Part shown: positions 12,780 through 25,862 of the stretch, piece after piece | Numbering within the stretch: the first letter of the stretch is position 1 | Layout: every line of letters starts with the position of its first letter | Origin: Acanthaster planci | Taxonomy: Eukaryota; Echinodermata; Asteroidea; Valvatida; Acanthasteridae | Length of the DNA: 64,000 nucleotides | NCBI RefSeq assembly: GCF_001949145.1 | Contig: NW_019091412.1 | Location: 312,001-376,000 of the forward strand | Reading direction: 5' to 3' | The notes under the pieces: model-generated | The model's input: only the letters and a program-made list of their open reading frames with translations | Databases searched by the model: none | Told to the model about the DNA's origin: nothing | Position numbers and translations under genes: made by a program

Positions 12780-14831
12780 GTGAGTACTCCCTCGCAATCC
12801 GTCAACATACCTACCGGAAAAACATCTTGCAATCAAGGGATCCAGCAAATTCACTTTTTAAGCAAAAGTCGGTCAGTGCATACGTGATTGGGTCGCACGT
12901 CTGCTAATCCGATTGACTCATAATCAGGCAAAAATATACCCTGAGGAGTTTACGGGAAAAATCCATGGATTACACCAGCTCTAACGAAGGATGCGCACAT
13001 GTGACAGCGTTGAAACGTAATTGTAGATTTTTTATTTACTTATTAATATTTTGCTGTGCATATTTAAACATGGCGCTTTCCGCACTCATTAATTATTCAC
13101 ATGTAGAGTCGTTAAGTCCGCGGCTCCAGATGTTACTATCAGTTGATCAGGGGAAGAAAGCGTTTTACACAGAGGGGCAATAGAATCGGAAGGGTGGCAC
13201 ATTTCACATAACGCAGTCAGGCTGCAATGCCAAGGCAGGGAAGTCTTTCTTTACCATTCCTTGTACTTTGAAAGAAAAAAAAAGCAGTCGAAACCAGAGT
13301 TCCACGAACATTCTTCCAACAATCTCCGCACAGTGTTTATCACAAAATGACTCCGTCAGAGAAAAATTGACCAGTGCTCCTGTTGTGCATGTTTGATAAA
13401 CTGTTATCCTATCAGCAACTTCTGCTGTTGAAATTAGCCAGCATACCGAAACAAACTCTAGCTTTTTCCCTATATCTTCCTCCTTTCCAACATCTCTAAT
13501 GATGCTCAGAATGTTCGTAGATATTCCTAACGGCCCCTCATCAGAGAAAATCCTATATCGTTTAGTTTTTTTCCAAAATTGTTGGAAGTAAAAACGGGTC
13601 CGACCCTAGATTAAAGTCCCTGTAAGCAATTACGCGTGTCTAGAATCATTAGGATCATCCTGCACAATATGGTGCATTACACTGCTCGTTAAAGTACCAA
13701 TAACAAGGCTTTTCTGTGCATAACTGCACAGAACTGCGGTTGTGTCGTAAATCTGGACACAGAAATAGCTGATACGATTAATAGCCTGTGCAGTCATTGT
13801 CTACTTTTTTTCCCGTGTGCAACAGTGAAACACAAAGGCATTATGCATTTTGTATAAATGCGCAAATAAAAACGTTGTCGTGTCTATAGGTTCGACTCTC
13901 AGAATTACCGACATACAAAATTAGCGGGTCGTGCCCATGAGGACAAGGCCAGAACAAGGCCAGATACTGCCTGTTCGCAGAGGGGTTCCAACCGGGCCTA
14001 CGCTGACGATCGCACGTAAAGAGGAGATTAGCCAGGTCAGAAGCTCAAGACTAGATACTGACATCAGGACTTGTAAATTTAGAATCGTAAGATATCTCTG
14101 TCATTTACAAAATAATCTGGAATCGCAGAGATTTAGCACTTTGTCCCTTTGTTATTCCTTTGCTGTTTCTTGTGATTTGCATAACTGTTGCGTCAGCAAA
14201 AATGAATAATTTGAGAATAATTACGCAACTTTCTTATATAAACAAGAGTCTGTTTATGGGTACCTCGACCTTAAAAAAAATTACACCTACTTTTTCCACG
14301 AAAAAATACAGTATGTGAAACAAAAACTTTGTTCAACTTTTGATCTCAAATTAGTGGATGCATTTAGGTTGGGTTAGTTGAGAAATGTTGACGCCGTGAG
14401 GTAACAACGGCTGCTCAACAAGTACGTCGTGGTCAGGATCAATGATTGGGACTTTTCATTTGAGCTTGAATTTGATTTAAACCAATTTATGTTCTGAGGT
14501 AGCAAGTGAGGTGGACCTTCAGTTTCAGTTAGACAGATTGAAGCCTGAACAACGGGTTAGACTGTCTTGTTGCAACCGTCTACTTTCATTTCCGGTAAGA
14601 CAAGAAACCTTGAAGTTAGGGAAACTATACAAGATAATGAAAGCGTCATTTTTGATTATCATATGTCGCTAATCTTTCAAATGTGAACCGGCCTGAACAT
14701 CACAACAACCTCCAACTAACTGAGTTCTTTATACAGCCCCTCTCAATCCTTTGGACACGCCCATTATAAAAAGATTGTATCATTTTAGCTCTTTCCAGTG
14801 ACGTAACCCATAATGACGTTAACTAACCTAC

Positions 14832-14898
14832 CTGTGGACAGCAAGGTGAGACACACCGTTAATATCCACCACCATGCCCGTCCTGCAGACAAATCCAT
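14832..14898 (-). CDS. Signal-peptide first coding exon, gene otherwise unidentified
   Basis: The exon starts with ATG and encodes MDLSAGRAWWWILTVCLTLL followed by S-T. It ends in a phase-1 donor (CCACAG|GTAGGTTAG). The hydrophobic core WWWILTVCLTLL followed by small residues is a classic secretory signal peptide, and a phase-1 intron directly after the signal sequence is the usual arrangement for extracellular proteins; the EGF genes and the 62-63.7 kb gene in this window do the same. The rest of the gene must lie below 14.83 kb on the minus strand. The only phase-compatible segments I see are those at 11,503-11,645 and 9,613-9,683, and neither has a known fold. The exon itself is convincing; the identity of the protein is open. 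Confidence 0.5.
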
Positions 14899-17800
14899 CT
14901 TGCCACTGGCACGGGTGGAGTGTAAGCTCCCAACACACCGACGAAAAGTGGAGATTTCCCAACAATTAAAGTTACACGGTGGTCGCTGAAGTTAGCCAGT
15001 ATTCACACCGATTCCTTCAATTTCCCAGCAACCGCGGGGCATAGTTAACAGCGTGTAGTGCTTATCCAAAGCTGTTTACATCATCCGAAGTGAGTGCTGT
15101 ACGGGGTGTGTTGAAGCATTACATTTTTCCTTTCAAATGGAACGCCACCGACGGTCGCCGCTGTAGCAATTTCTTGCCTATTTTAATCCGGGCAGCTAGG
15201 ACGAAACACCGGCCACGTCATTGTCTCAATCATAATACGGCTGGATGAATGCGTCGATTTTTTTTCAAACTCCGAAACCATTCAACGGACAAGAGCATTG
15301 GTGTTCGCGGTGCGAATCACTGTTTCGTCAGATAACGCGTACTTCGCGAGACGACACTGCGTTATGGGCCGGCTAAGTTGATTGTGGGCGGGGCTAGAGT
15401 GTGATAGACATCACTGTTGGCAGTGGAGATAAAAAGCTTATGTTGAATTAAGCGGGCGTTATTGGAATCGACTGAAAGGGGTCGGCAACCCGAGAGGGAC
15501 TTTAAACTGAAAACGGCTCAAAAGGTGACAGTAATAGGCTTATCTGTTGTAATTCCTAATTAAAACATATGTAATCCGACGAGAAGTTGATGGGATAACT
15601 AGAAGCGAAATCCATCAGTCTTAATGAAACAAATCTGGTAAGAGGATCCACGTCTGCAGACTTCATTCCGTCTTCTCAGTAGCATTTTATCGGGGTAATT
15701 AATAGTTTTCTACCCGCACATAATCGCATCGTCTTCTAGTCTCGTGAAACAGAGAGGATTCCTGTAACGGTGGGTGTTATAATTCCCCGAGGAAGATTCA
15801 ATTGTAATAAGAATAAAGTGACAGCATCCACCCCTTAAAACTCCTCACTAAATTCACGACAGAAGGATTGCAAAGTTCCAATTTGAACCATAGTAATGCT
15901 GATCAATATTGGTGTAATATGCAGCTTTAGGGAAACGCCCTCTGCTGGGTGCTTTTCAAGATGTCTGGAAGGCATTTTATTTATTGTTATTATTTTTTGG
16001 CTCTTAAACCACCATTAATTTCCAACGACTGCATATTAGTTTAGGTCGATACAAATGAACCATGTAACTGATCACTGTTTACATTTACATGTACATACAT
16101 GTAGATCGTTTGTATGTGGGCGTGCTGCATTTGCCAATATTTTGACTACTACAAATACATCAACCTTAATCGTTCAAGGGTGCACTGCAGGGGTTAACCG
16201 TCGATGTTATCATACCGATCATCATGGAGCACCGGTTACTGATATTTGTGAGAGGACAGACGAGGTCAATCCAGTGTATCTCGGCAACTTGTCCTACCTG
16301 TATCAGGCAACGGATGCTCGAGCAACAAACCACTGCCTGCGTAATCGATTCATACCCATGTGTGCGTTTGTTGATACGAAACTGGGGCCTAGTGAGATGT
16401 AGCGATGTACATGTACTGTAATCACACAAGCAAAGTGAACTAGATCTCGCACCGACATACCCGGTGTTGATCGGCTGGACACCCGCCCTCTATCAGCAAT
16501 TTAACGGGCACCGTCACTTTGCAAACTGGCTCCAAGTTTGACACGTCCTTCCCGCCAAAATCGGAACAAGCTTCCTGGACGTGTAAAAAGGTGCCTCTGA
16601 ATTTTTACAAGATGCTCTTACTGGGGTTTCGATGCGTATTAGTGGACTGATTAGTGATCAAAATAATTATGCCAGAAGTAACCGCGTTGCTTTCCCCCAT
16701 TTTACTCACCCTTTCGTCTGCTCTGCATTCCCAAACCACTGGTCATCGTGATTCGATCCTGGAGGCCATTCACCTCCAAACAAATCACAGCAACTCCAGT
16801 CTCCAGGGGACACCCACACACCTGCACCACTTAACTTCAGTTCGGAAACGCCATCCTCCCCTCCTAACACCTACTTTTGATTGTCAGATATGAGTGTATC
16901 CGGTTACAGAAAAGATGAAAGCGGCGCACAGCCGAGCCCCGCCAAACGGGGGGGGGGATGAAATGATCCAGCGGCTCCGAGGCACTCAACCGTGCCCGAA
17001 TATGATTACCCCGGAAGTGATTAAAAATGCCGTCCAGGCTCGTAGGCTGAATTCAAGGATACATGACTTATTGACTCCTGATTAAGAGAGGACAGGTGAA
17101 AAGAGGGCGGTATTTCTAAAAGATGCAATAAACGCTTCATTTAAAAAAAAAGATTCATTTTAACCACCAGGTTCCACTAGAGGGCGCCGTGTATAAGCAG
17201 AAAATAAGACATGAAGTCATATTAGACTCCACCTCTCCGTTCTCTTCGAGATTATTCCCATTAAAGTGGGACCAAATGAAGATAACAAAGTTTGAAAACC
17301 GAGGTAATTTTAGAAACAATTAAACCGTACCGACGGCTGCATAATTCTTATCACTCTATGGCTTCGCGTTCAGTGAAATGCGGGTAAATATTTCGCCAGG
17401 GTGGAATCGAGCCCGGATCCGTGTCCAGCAATTATCATCCATCACGAGTGAAAGCTTTACGGTTCCCCTCATCGAGCCGTGTCAAAAAGCAATTACTTTC
17501 ACTTCCTTGTTCCTCTCAAGTTCCTGATTTATTGCGCACATAGGTAAAGCACTTGACGCGAAACGCTATAATGTGCGTACCCTTTGCTCTAATCTTCGGC
17601 GCAACGACATACAGAAGGCGCCGCACTTTCCGTTTCACTGCACGCAACAGTAAAAATACTAGTGTAATTTATGAGATCTTGTAGAAAACCCCACAATATT
17701 AAAGACGCCTAATACTTTGCTGAAACATGGGTGCCGGAAAAACCAGCCATTTTTATTAATACAACTGACTGAAAACAGCCGTACAAAATGGAATATACTG

Positions 17801-19473
17801 ACAAGGTACTGGTAAATAGCGTAAAACATCACGTTTATAGTTATGTGTCCGTCAGCTACAATGACAACAACTTTTCATCAATGGAAATTAAAATCAGAAA
17901 GTCAATTTGTAACAAGGGACTTATAGTGTCAAAGTCAAGTCACTTAAGATGTCTTAGATTAAGGGACAGAAACATGCAAGACGTTACATGCTTGTCATTA
18001 CGTATTTCACAAATTCATGTAATGGCGTGGCCAGGCCCAGGAGCCCAAGCACATTTTCCAAGGAGGAAAACTTTCCGGGACGGGCAAGGCGCTCGTCAAC
18101 AATGAATTGACACATCATTAACAGTAAAAGGGGGTCGGCTCAATAGTGATTTTTATTCCATTTTGGGGGGGGGGGTTAAGTACCCCTTTGCCCCTCCCCC
18201 AATGCCTACTATTTCTTGATGCTCTAGGACGGGTAAGAAGGTTTTGTAATTTCTGTTCAAGTTTCAAGTTTCTCCTTATCAAAAAACATCAAATACTAAT
18301 GAGAATTATCCACATATTCTGTGTTCAAAACTTAAAGAAACTATTTGACTTAATAAACTTTGGCAAAGAATATCGATCCGGTCGATTCTAACTCTAGGGG
18401 CCTTTGAATTAAAAACCAAAACATTTTTATGTACAGTGTGTGCTGTAAATTGCACCCCAGTCAAAAATGATAGTGAATCACAAAAAAATATACAGCTCCT
18501 TAATTATGCACGGATTAAAGCAAAACAATCAATCATCGAACAATGAAAACAACAAAATAGAGTATAAATCTTTTTTTTTACTAAACGAAAATTAATGTGG
18601 ACAGCCAATCAAGAACAGTCAATTTACAGGTAACAGATAGCTCCATCTGTTGGCCTTAGGAAGTCATTCCATGCGCCCTCTTCCGATATCAGCGGGACAG
18701 GTTCAAATGAGCCTTCGATGAGCCACCACTGTGGCTTAGTGATCAATGAAAGCCGTAGGTACTCAGAGACAAGTACTTCTTCGCACAAATAGGTGCCACA
18801 ATTATGCAGAGACATACATATTCTCCTATGGATGGTCACTCTTTTGGCTGTATACAATGGCTCTGCATCCCACGAAGACAAAGTAAACAGAAAAATGAAA
18901 GAACAGGACGCCTCACGTTAACACTTCAAAGCTAAAATGTGTCCATCCTTTTATCATCCCAAGACCAACATAAAGCACGGCGTGTGATGAACACAATGAT
19001 GAACAGTTGCTCCAAGCAATGGAAATGATCAAATGAATAGAAGTAAGAAATGAATTTTAAAAAAATCTTGACCTGCAAGGTATTGATATATCTTGGTCGA
19101 AATGTGTATATCCCCACAATGGGAATCATTTTGCGCAAGCGTAGTCTACTCGCATGATCCAAACGAGTTAAAGAAGGAATCAAACTGTTGTTAAAAAGAC
19201 TGACAAATATTTACACGCGGGGTAAACGGACTCTTTCAACTTTCATGTTATCCCGGACAGAGCCGCGCCCTCTACAGTCTCACCAAGGGAATCTTATGTC
19301 CATTTTGGGCGACCTGTTCTTGACACGGATTTCTTGTTCTCGCCCTCGAACGGCGGAAAGAAACTTAGACTCTAGAACACTGTGCTCGGAACAGGATCGC
19401 ACACCACCTCCTCGTCAGGGTTTACTGGAACACTCGGAATTTTGAGTTTTGTACAGCCGTAAGAGACAACGAG
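14899..19473. other. Non-coding stretch upstream of the 14.8 kb exon
   Basis: This holds presumed promoter sequence for the signal-peptide exon and otherwise AT-rich DNA with short homopolymers. The one segment with coding-like composition is listed separately at 16,890-17,085. I see no RNA gene. Confidence 0.5.
16890..17085 (+). pseudogene. Possible small ORF interrupted at a G10 run
   Basis: An ATG at 16,890 opens a frame reading MSVSGYRKDESGAQPSPAKR that runs into ten consecutive Gs (16,948-16,957) and stops at a TGA at 16,959. One frame over, the sequence continues directly as DEMIQRLRGTQPCPNMITPE and runs to a TAA at 17,083. Both halves have coding-like composition and would be continuous if the G run were one base shorter. 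A sequencing or polymerase slip, or true inactivation, would explain this. The product, about 64 residues, resembles nothing I know. Confidence 0.22.
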
Positions 19474-19498
19474 ATGGCTTACAAAGCCGGAGACAATG
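19474..19498 (+). CDS. Possible first coding exon (8 codons)
   Basis: ATG GCT TAC AAA GCC GGA GAC AAT G is followed by a perfect GTGAGT donor (phase 1), giving MAYKAGDN. The preceding 250 bases are richer in GC than the surroundings, as expected for a promoter. No downstream partner exon was found on the plus strand before the receptor gene, so the gene would need a long intron. It remains a weak candidate. Confidence 0.22.
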
Positions 19499-20241
19499 GT
19501 GAGTCTTGCAAAATGAGCAATATTAATTTTCCACAACACAAAATGAATGTTCCTTTTTAAATAGAAAAGAGTTCAGCCCAGTTATCCAAGCAACCCTACA
19601 AGAACGTAATGGACGCCGCCATTTTTCTTGTAGTACCACTACCAGCGATAACCAGTTTTACTTTCCCGGTGTACGAGCTGCCAACCCACGAATAACAATA
19701 TCGAGCAGTTTATGAACATACGAGAACAAGCAGCCCGAACTCAGCCTTAATGCCCTGAAACCCGAGAGGGCGCTCTCTTTATAAGCTAATTACAACGGAT
19801 GCATATTAAAAAGAATCGTTGCCGATTTGTCGCTTCTCCGAAAACAATAAGGCTGTGTTATTATTGGAATTGTAATTACAACTTGATCGGAATTTGGTCG
19901 TTTATAACACAATGAGGTGGTGTCATATATTGCATCAATTTCTGCAAGTTTTGCTCGAGAAAAATTAATCTTCGATGAGATTAGTTTCTGTGGTACTTCA
20001 AACAAACTGTGGTGTGATTCAATGTTAAATGTGGCACATACTGAATGTGGAAAATTTCACATTTGACAACTTTTCAACAAAAAATTCATTTGCAAAATAG
20101 TCGACGTTGTTGTTGTCATTAAACATTAGAATTCAATAAACCACATAAGTTTTCAAATTTTTCTAATCATGTTTCTGGAAGACGATTTTGTTATCACGTG
20201 ATACAGATGAGACTTGATCAACTCACAAGGCAACGGCAGTT

Positions 20242-23200
20242 TCATGTTATGTGGCCAATTATGATGAAAAGAGTCGCCAGCATGCCAATCACGTACAGCA
20301 CCATGAAGATGCGGTCAATCACCAGGGCGACTTGCTTCCACTCGGCCCTCATCGTCTCCTCCCTCTCCCTCGCTTCGAACGTCTCGCGGATGCATTTGAA
20401 CTCGTCCAAGATCTGCCGCAGCATTGTCATTTGCTGCGAGCTGTCCTCAGGATATGAAGGAATGGCAGGCGTGGAGACCGCCCTCATGTGTTGACCTAAG
20501 GGGCAGCGCCGCTTACGCGTTTCTCTCTCGTTCCCAGAGGACGAGCTGTTACCGTCCACGCTGACGGTAGTCCCGACGACGTGATCGTTCTCAAAGGTGC
20601 CCTTCAGCTCCACGTTTGCAAAGAGCTTTCTCAGGGGTCTCTTATGGCGTCGCTTGCCCGCGCAGCCGTTATTGTTCTTGGAGTCGAGCTTTTGGTTCAG
20701 GGTCGCCAGCTTTCTCATCAAAATCAATCTGCCAAACTTGCTAAATATGAGCCTGCGTAGCCACTGCGGAACTGGTTGTGGTGCAGGTCCCATATGGTGA
20801 AGATTTAGAACTACGACAGACATAGCTAATGACAACGACACCATGACCATGGTAGAGGCATAGTAGATAGCTGTCAAACAAAAAGTACAATGGATTATCA
20901 GTCCAAAGCAAATGAGACTTGGGTTCATCATACCGTGCATCTGTACCTAACTCCTGCAATGCCTGACAGGGCAAGAGGAAGGTTTGTCGCTGGATTAGTT
21001 TGCCACGTTGGTTTTAATATTTTGTAAGAATACCTATGAAAAAAATCCCTTTATCTGGATTATGCACAGGTCTTCACTTGACTACCCGTTAATCTGGCAT
21101 GCTTATAACCTCTGGGCAGCAAGCCCCAGAAACTGGGCTTCTCCTCTTATTTGGGAAAAAAATGAGCCTTTGATATTTGCTTACCAATGATAGGCACCGC
21201 ACCGGAAGGCGGTAGCAGCTCGGCCACCAGCAGCAGGAACACGGTCAGCGACAGCAGCACGGTGATGCTCAGGCTGACCTTCTCCCCAGACTCGGCCGGC
21301 AGGAAGAAGCTGAGCAGCGTGGTGCAGGCGATCAGGACGCAGGGCATGATCAGGTAGAAGACGAAGTAGGTTGGGATCCGCCGCAGCTCCACCGAGTACG
21401 TCACAAAGGTGAACATTACCTCCGGGTCGTCCGGGTAGATCTGATAGCCCTCCACGCCATTGGAGGCGTTGAAGTGCATCAGTGACCACTCGCCTGAGCT
21501 GCGGAGGTAGCGATCGGCAGAACCTAGGCAGAGGCCAACAAGATCCATCGTCGTTGAAAAAGTGGAACCATGTATGAGCTTTCTTGAGTGACTTTTGAAC
21601 TCTCTGAAATAAGCATTAAATTTATACTGTCAGTCTCTCTGTACAGGACTGTAGACATTGAAACGCCTGTAAAGCTTAGCATTCAGGCAAAATTGATCGA
21701 AGTTGAATTTTCGTTTAACACAAATTCGTAACCCTGTATACAGTGGCATAGCTAGGATTTTACTAGTGGAGGGGGCACAAGGGGGCACCAGCATCTTACG
21801 AGGGTACCTGCTTTCATTGGTGTGTTTTGGGGAGGCAAGCTTTTCATAGCCTTGTTCAATATCCATTCAATATTGAAAAGTCTGATTGCGTAAATTTAAG
21901 GACCCCCCCCCGCGGCTACACTCCTGCGTGTATACCTTCTGAAGTCTTCGACAAACGGTTTATTAAAAAAAAGCTGCGTGAGTATTCCAGTGTGATCCAC
22001 ATAGAGTCAATTAAATTCAAACCCTGGATACACGAACACTACAACGCAATTTTTACCGGTTCCCTCGAGAATAATTTCATCGGCTCCGTGCTGCCAGGGA
22101 CCGAACTGGACTGAACATGTCTGCCTGTCGAACGGAAAGTTAGTGACATCCATTTGGCAGTGTGTCTTGATGATTGAGGGCGACTGCCACACCACGGTGC
22201 CATCGTAGTACACGCTGCAGATGGAGTTCTTGGCGTAGTCTTCATAACGACTGCCTGCGCTACACGTCAGGATGTGAAAACGCAAGCCGTATACATAAAG
22301 TATTATCTGATTAGCTGGAAATTGCCTCATTTGTTGCATTCCTTAAGGAAGAACCAATGAAACTCTATCTTTGCAGTCTTCTCAGGTTATGTGGGAGACT
22401 AACTGTGAAGTTCTGAGTAGGATTGATTTAGTTTTTAGAGTCTAGCATAGACTGGAAGAGATCATTACAGAAGGCATTTATTTCGTTTTCAACCTTTGAG
22501 GAAGTGTGGAAAGTACAAAAACAGAAGAAGTACATTTTCTTAGCGATCGGCCCTTTGGTACCGTGTGTCTAATTGTTTGACTGATGGGAGAATTGTAACT
22601 CATTGTCTTACTTATTGTACAACCACAAATCTGGCATCCACAATTTCTCCTTGGATATCTTGAAATTCCTGAGGCCATTGTAGTTGCTTGGGTTCCAGAC
22701 CAGGTATTCGTCTTTCCATCTCTGAAAGAGTCAAGAAAGGTTTTCAGCATCTCCGCCGAAGTATCTTACATACAAATCTCAGGCTAACAGGACTGAAGCA
22801 CGGAGGTCAGGAATTTTAGAATTTAACTTACTACAAATACGCAAAATTTCGGTTGCATTCATAGGTTTCTGTCGTGTTACAATTTACACGGACATGCACA
22901 TACCATTGTTAGCCAGGCGTTTATTTTAAAGGTTTCCAACCGTTCGTCCTGTGGAGAAAGCAAGAATTATGTCACTATCTACGAATGCAAATGACGCCTT
23001 GCACAGAGCAAAACCAGCCGGTATCTTTGCACATTATGGTACTCCAAAGGTATTACTTATAGGTAGCACAATAAAGTAGACTAGGTACCAACATTGTTAT
23101 TCGTTTGTACCGGAGTTGTTTCCAAGGGAAGTAGCTGAGATTTTCATTAAGCTTGCACAATAATTGCACTTGTATCTTCACTAGGGATAAACTCATTAGC

Positions 23201-23405
23201 AAGACGCTGTCCAGATTGGTAATGTAGCCGAGTAGCGGCCTCAAGCGTCCACTCACCACATCAAGCACTTGGGCCACAAAGAACTGCATCTCGACGACGG
23301 TGGGGTGACTGTCATTCTTGACCGGGCGGATCGACGTGTCATAGACGCTGCTGTTGTAGAGAAGATCGTGGCGGAGTTGCCGATGTGGCTCAGAGGCAAA
23401 TAACC
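20242..23405 (-). CDS. Nicotinic acetylcholine receptor subunit, non-alpha type
   Basis: Six phase-consistent exons encode most of a Cys-loop cation channel subunit of the plasma membrane: 23,405-23,257, 22,948-22,904, 22,721-22,612, 22,259-22,057, 21,523-21,185 and 20,870-20,242. Read in order they give a mature N-terminus (RQLRHDLLYNSSVYDTSIRP), loop D Trp (NAWLTMRW), loop A (WMPDLWLYNN), the Cys-loop C-x13-C around QMDVTNFPFDRQT, loop B Trp (GPWQHG), M1, M2 with the GEKVSLSITVLLSLTVF core, M3, a basic cytoplasmic loop and M4 just before the stop (IIIGHIT). Glu in GEK before M2 and VAEL after it predict cation selectivity. Loop C (GYQIYPDDPEVMF) lacks the vicinal cysteine pair of alpha subunits, so it should contribute only a complementary face. 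The family, exon borders and frame are clear; subtype is not. The signal-peptide exon is uncertain. Confidence 0.95.
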
Positions 23406-25723
23406 CTGAGAACAGATACAGACAGCTTTATTACATCTGCATGTATGCTCATTTACTTTTAGATTGGCTCTTACCTCAACCCACTAATATGCCACTGAAC
23501 TTGAAGTTAGATTTTTATAGCAATTTCGGAACAAATACGTCCAAAGCTAGCATTGAGTTGAGTCATATCGATTAAAAGGTGTTCCGTTTTCCCCGAAATA
23601 CGAAGATAGCCATAGGACTAAGCGCATAGCCTGGAAATCACATGTATTGCCGAATTCCGGGTCAACAATGACCCTGATATGTTCATTAATTCCGATTACT
23701 CATTTAACAGTCTTAGTGGTTGATTGATACAAACTATTTTGCTAAACAGGAAATGCGGTGAAAGTCTAAAGACAAGGTAAGCATTTGATAAAACAACCTC
23801 TCTATCCACCAAAGAGAGACAACCTGCAGCATTTGAAATGCTAAACCCGCAAATATGCTGGTCATAATTTTCCAACAGTTTATGATCAGGCCTTGGATGA
23901 ATAGGCACTTTTAATTTGGGTAATGTATCTAGTGAGACATATTGAAATTACATTTGACCAGCATTGATCGTTATCTGCAACGCTTCCGCAGCGTGGGATC
24001 ATCTGCAGCCCGAGTGTCAGAGGCATATGTGTCCGATAGATGGTTACACAACCCGAAAAGTGGGTAGAAGGCTACGCGGACCGAGGAGTCCGTCGGGCAG
24101 CCGAGTAGGGCCGTCAGAACACCGAAGCCTTGACCCACCGTCCATCCAGGTTCGATATCGACGTTGACCAACCTCGCACGTGCTGTGGAAAGATTGCGAT
24201 GATTTTTTTTTTCGACAGGTGTGGAAAAATACATAGTTTTTCTGCATTGATAGCGTGTTCGGTTGACCTGTTGAGACTCTGCAGCTGTTCTTTTTTTTTC
24301 TATTCAAACGCAAATATTTCGGAGTCACTGTGGTAATATTTTAAAAAAAATTCTGCTTAATATATAGCGAATTAATGGAGCTCCGGGCTTAAAGGCAAAT
24401 AGTGATAAGTATTAGAAAGTTTGTCAATAATGCTGCCGGCGCGAAGGTCACGGGAGGATCAAAAATGAACAAATTTGATTCAGAAATTGCAGAATATGTT
24501 CATTCTTGGTCGAAACACATACTACCTCTACAAAAACAAAAATCAGAAAGAGGACGTTAAGTTCCTTTCAGGGCTTCCAAGGAAGCAGATGAACGGATCG
24601 TGTCAAGTAGCCATACTCTTATCTGGTAATGGCAGTTAGCTGTGCCTGCAAACAGACGTGATCGGGTTTTTTTTGGTAATTCGGTCTAAAGATGGATGAA
24701 GCTATATCTCCTCGATTCCAAGAGCTTTCCATGAAAATTCTGTTTTGGCCTTTTGTCATTTCAAGATGCAATTGCTTCATCTTTCATGTATCAGAGAGCA
24801 ACTATCCATCAGTTTTTAATAACCGTCTTTGCATGGATGAAAAGAACTACGTGCATCAGCTAAGTGCTCAATTTGTCTTGTAGCATAACAAACATGCAAA
24901 TGTCTGTGTTTTAACCACGATGATTTAAGATCTTGAAAAAGCCATTCATTGTTACGGTATCTAAGACTGGACGCAGCTACCAATAAAATCGGCAACAGTT
25001 GAAGAAAATCTGATGGCTATAGAAATTTTACATCATGCTACATTATTTAAAACTACTGTACATAGAAAAGTGACAATACGACTCTTGTTGATTTGGATAG
25101 TTGTCAGCCTTACTGAACTAGCACCCAAATTCTCAGCACGTTCTGGCGGTATCCGTTTGGGGCGATGTAGCAAGTTCCGGCTGAAATTCGAGTATTTTAA
25201 GAAGTCAGCATTACATTAGGTGTCGTCTTGTTTGCTCACAGGTAGGCGTAACGAGAATCGGCCGTCTAAGGTTACAATTTCACTGGTACTTTAGGTATTG
25301 ATGGCTACTTTATAGCAACAGGTCACGTGAGTGAACTTTCACGCGAAAACGCATCAGAGCCCTTCCACAACAAACATTATAAGATATAGCTTCAAGCCAT
25401 ATTCCAGGCGACATTCATGCCAATCTATATTCTTAAAAATAGTAAACCGATTAAAGATAATATTACAGCGAAAAGGGGGCGAATTCTCAAAAACAGAAAT
25501 ATTATCTTATTGTGCCAATTAATTCATTTGAATCCACGTCTAAACTGCCTGTAACTTCAGCTACACACGTTTTGTTTTAGCATAAGTTGAAGGCATTGGA
25601 AACCCATTTAACCCCATTTGCAATTATTGACGACAGGAGCATGAAGCTAAAAGCCTTGAACGCTTGGTGGCAGCAAACAGCTCTTTCTGAGCAGGCGAAC
25701 TTAATGCCTTAATTGCAAATTAC

Positions 25724-25862
25724 CTGGAAATAAAGTACCAGTTACGGTTGAATTCACTACAACAGAATATACACTCATCATGGAGATGCTATCGCTGTTG
25801 TGCGGCGGCAGGGCGGGCGCATTCAGCTGATGACTTGCCGGCGGGGCTGCGCATTCACTCAT
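25724..25862 (-). CDS. Candidate first coding exon of the receptor subunit
   Basis: On the minus strand 2.3 kb upstream of receptor exon 23,405-23,257, an ATG opens 46 codons (MSECAAPPASHQLNAPALPP onward, ending TGTLFP) and ends at a donor (CCAG|GTAATTTGC) in phase 1. That is exactly the phase the next exon needs. The GC-rich, Ala/Pro-rich start looks coding. However, the only hydrophobic part is the modest MMSVYSVVVNSTVTGTLFPG, weak for a signal peptide, so this could be an unrelated exon or chance. If joined, the subunit would be 537 residues, a normal size for the family. Confidence 0.3.

Noticed and set aside
23964-24234. Open frames on both strands in a GC-richer patch near 24.0-24.2 kb
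   Set aside because: Several frames are open at once, none has a known pattern, and none joins in phase to the receptor gene.
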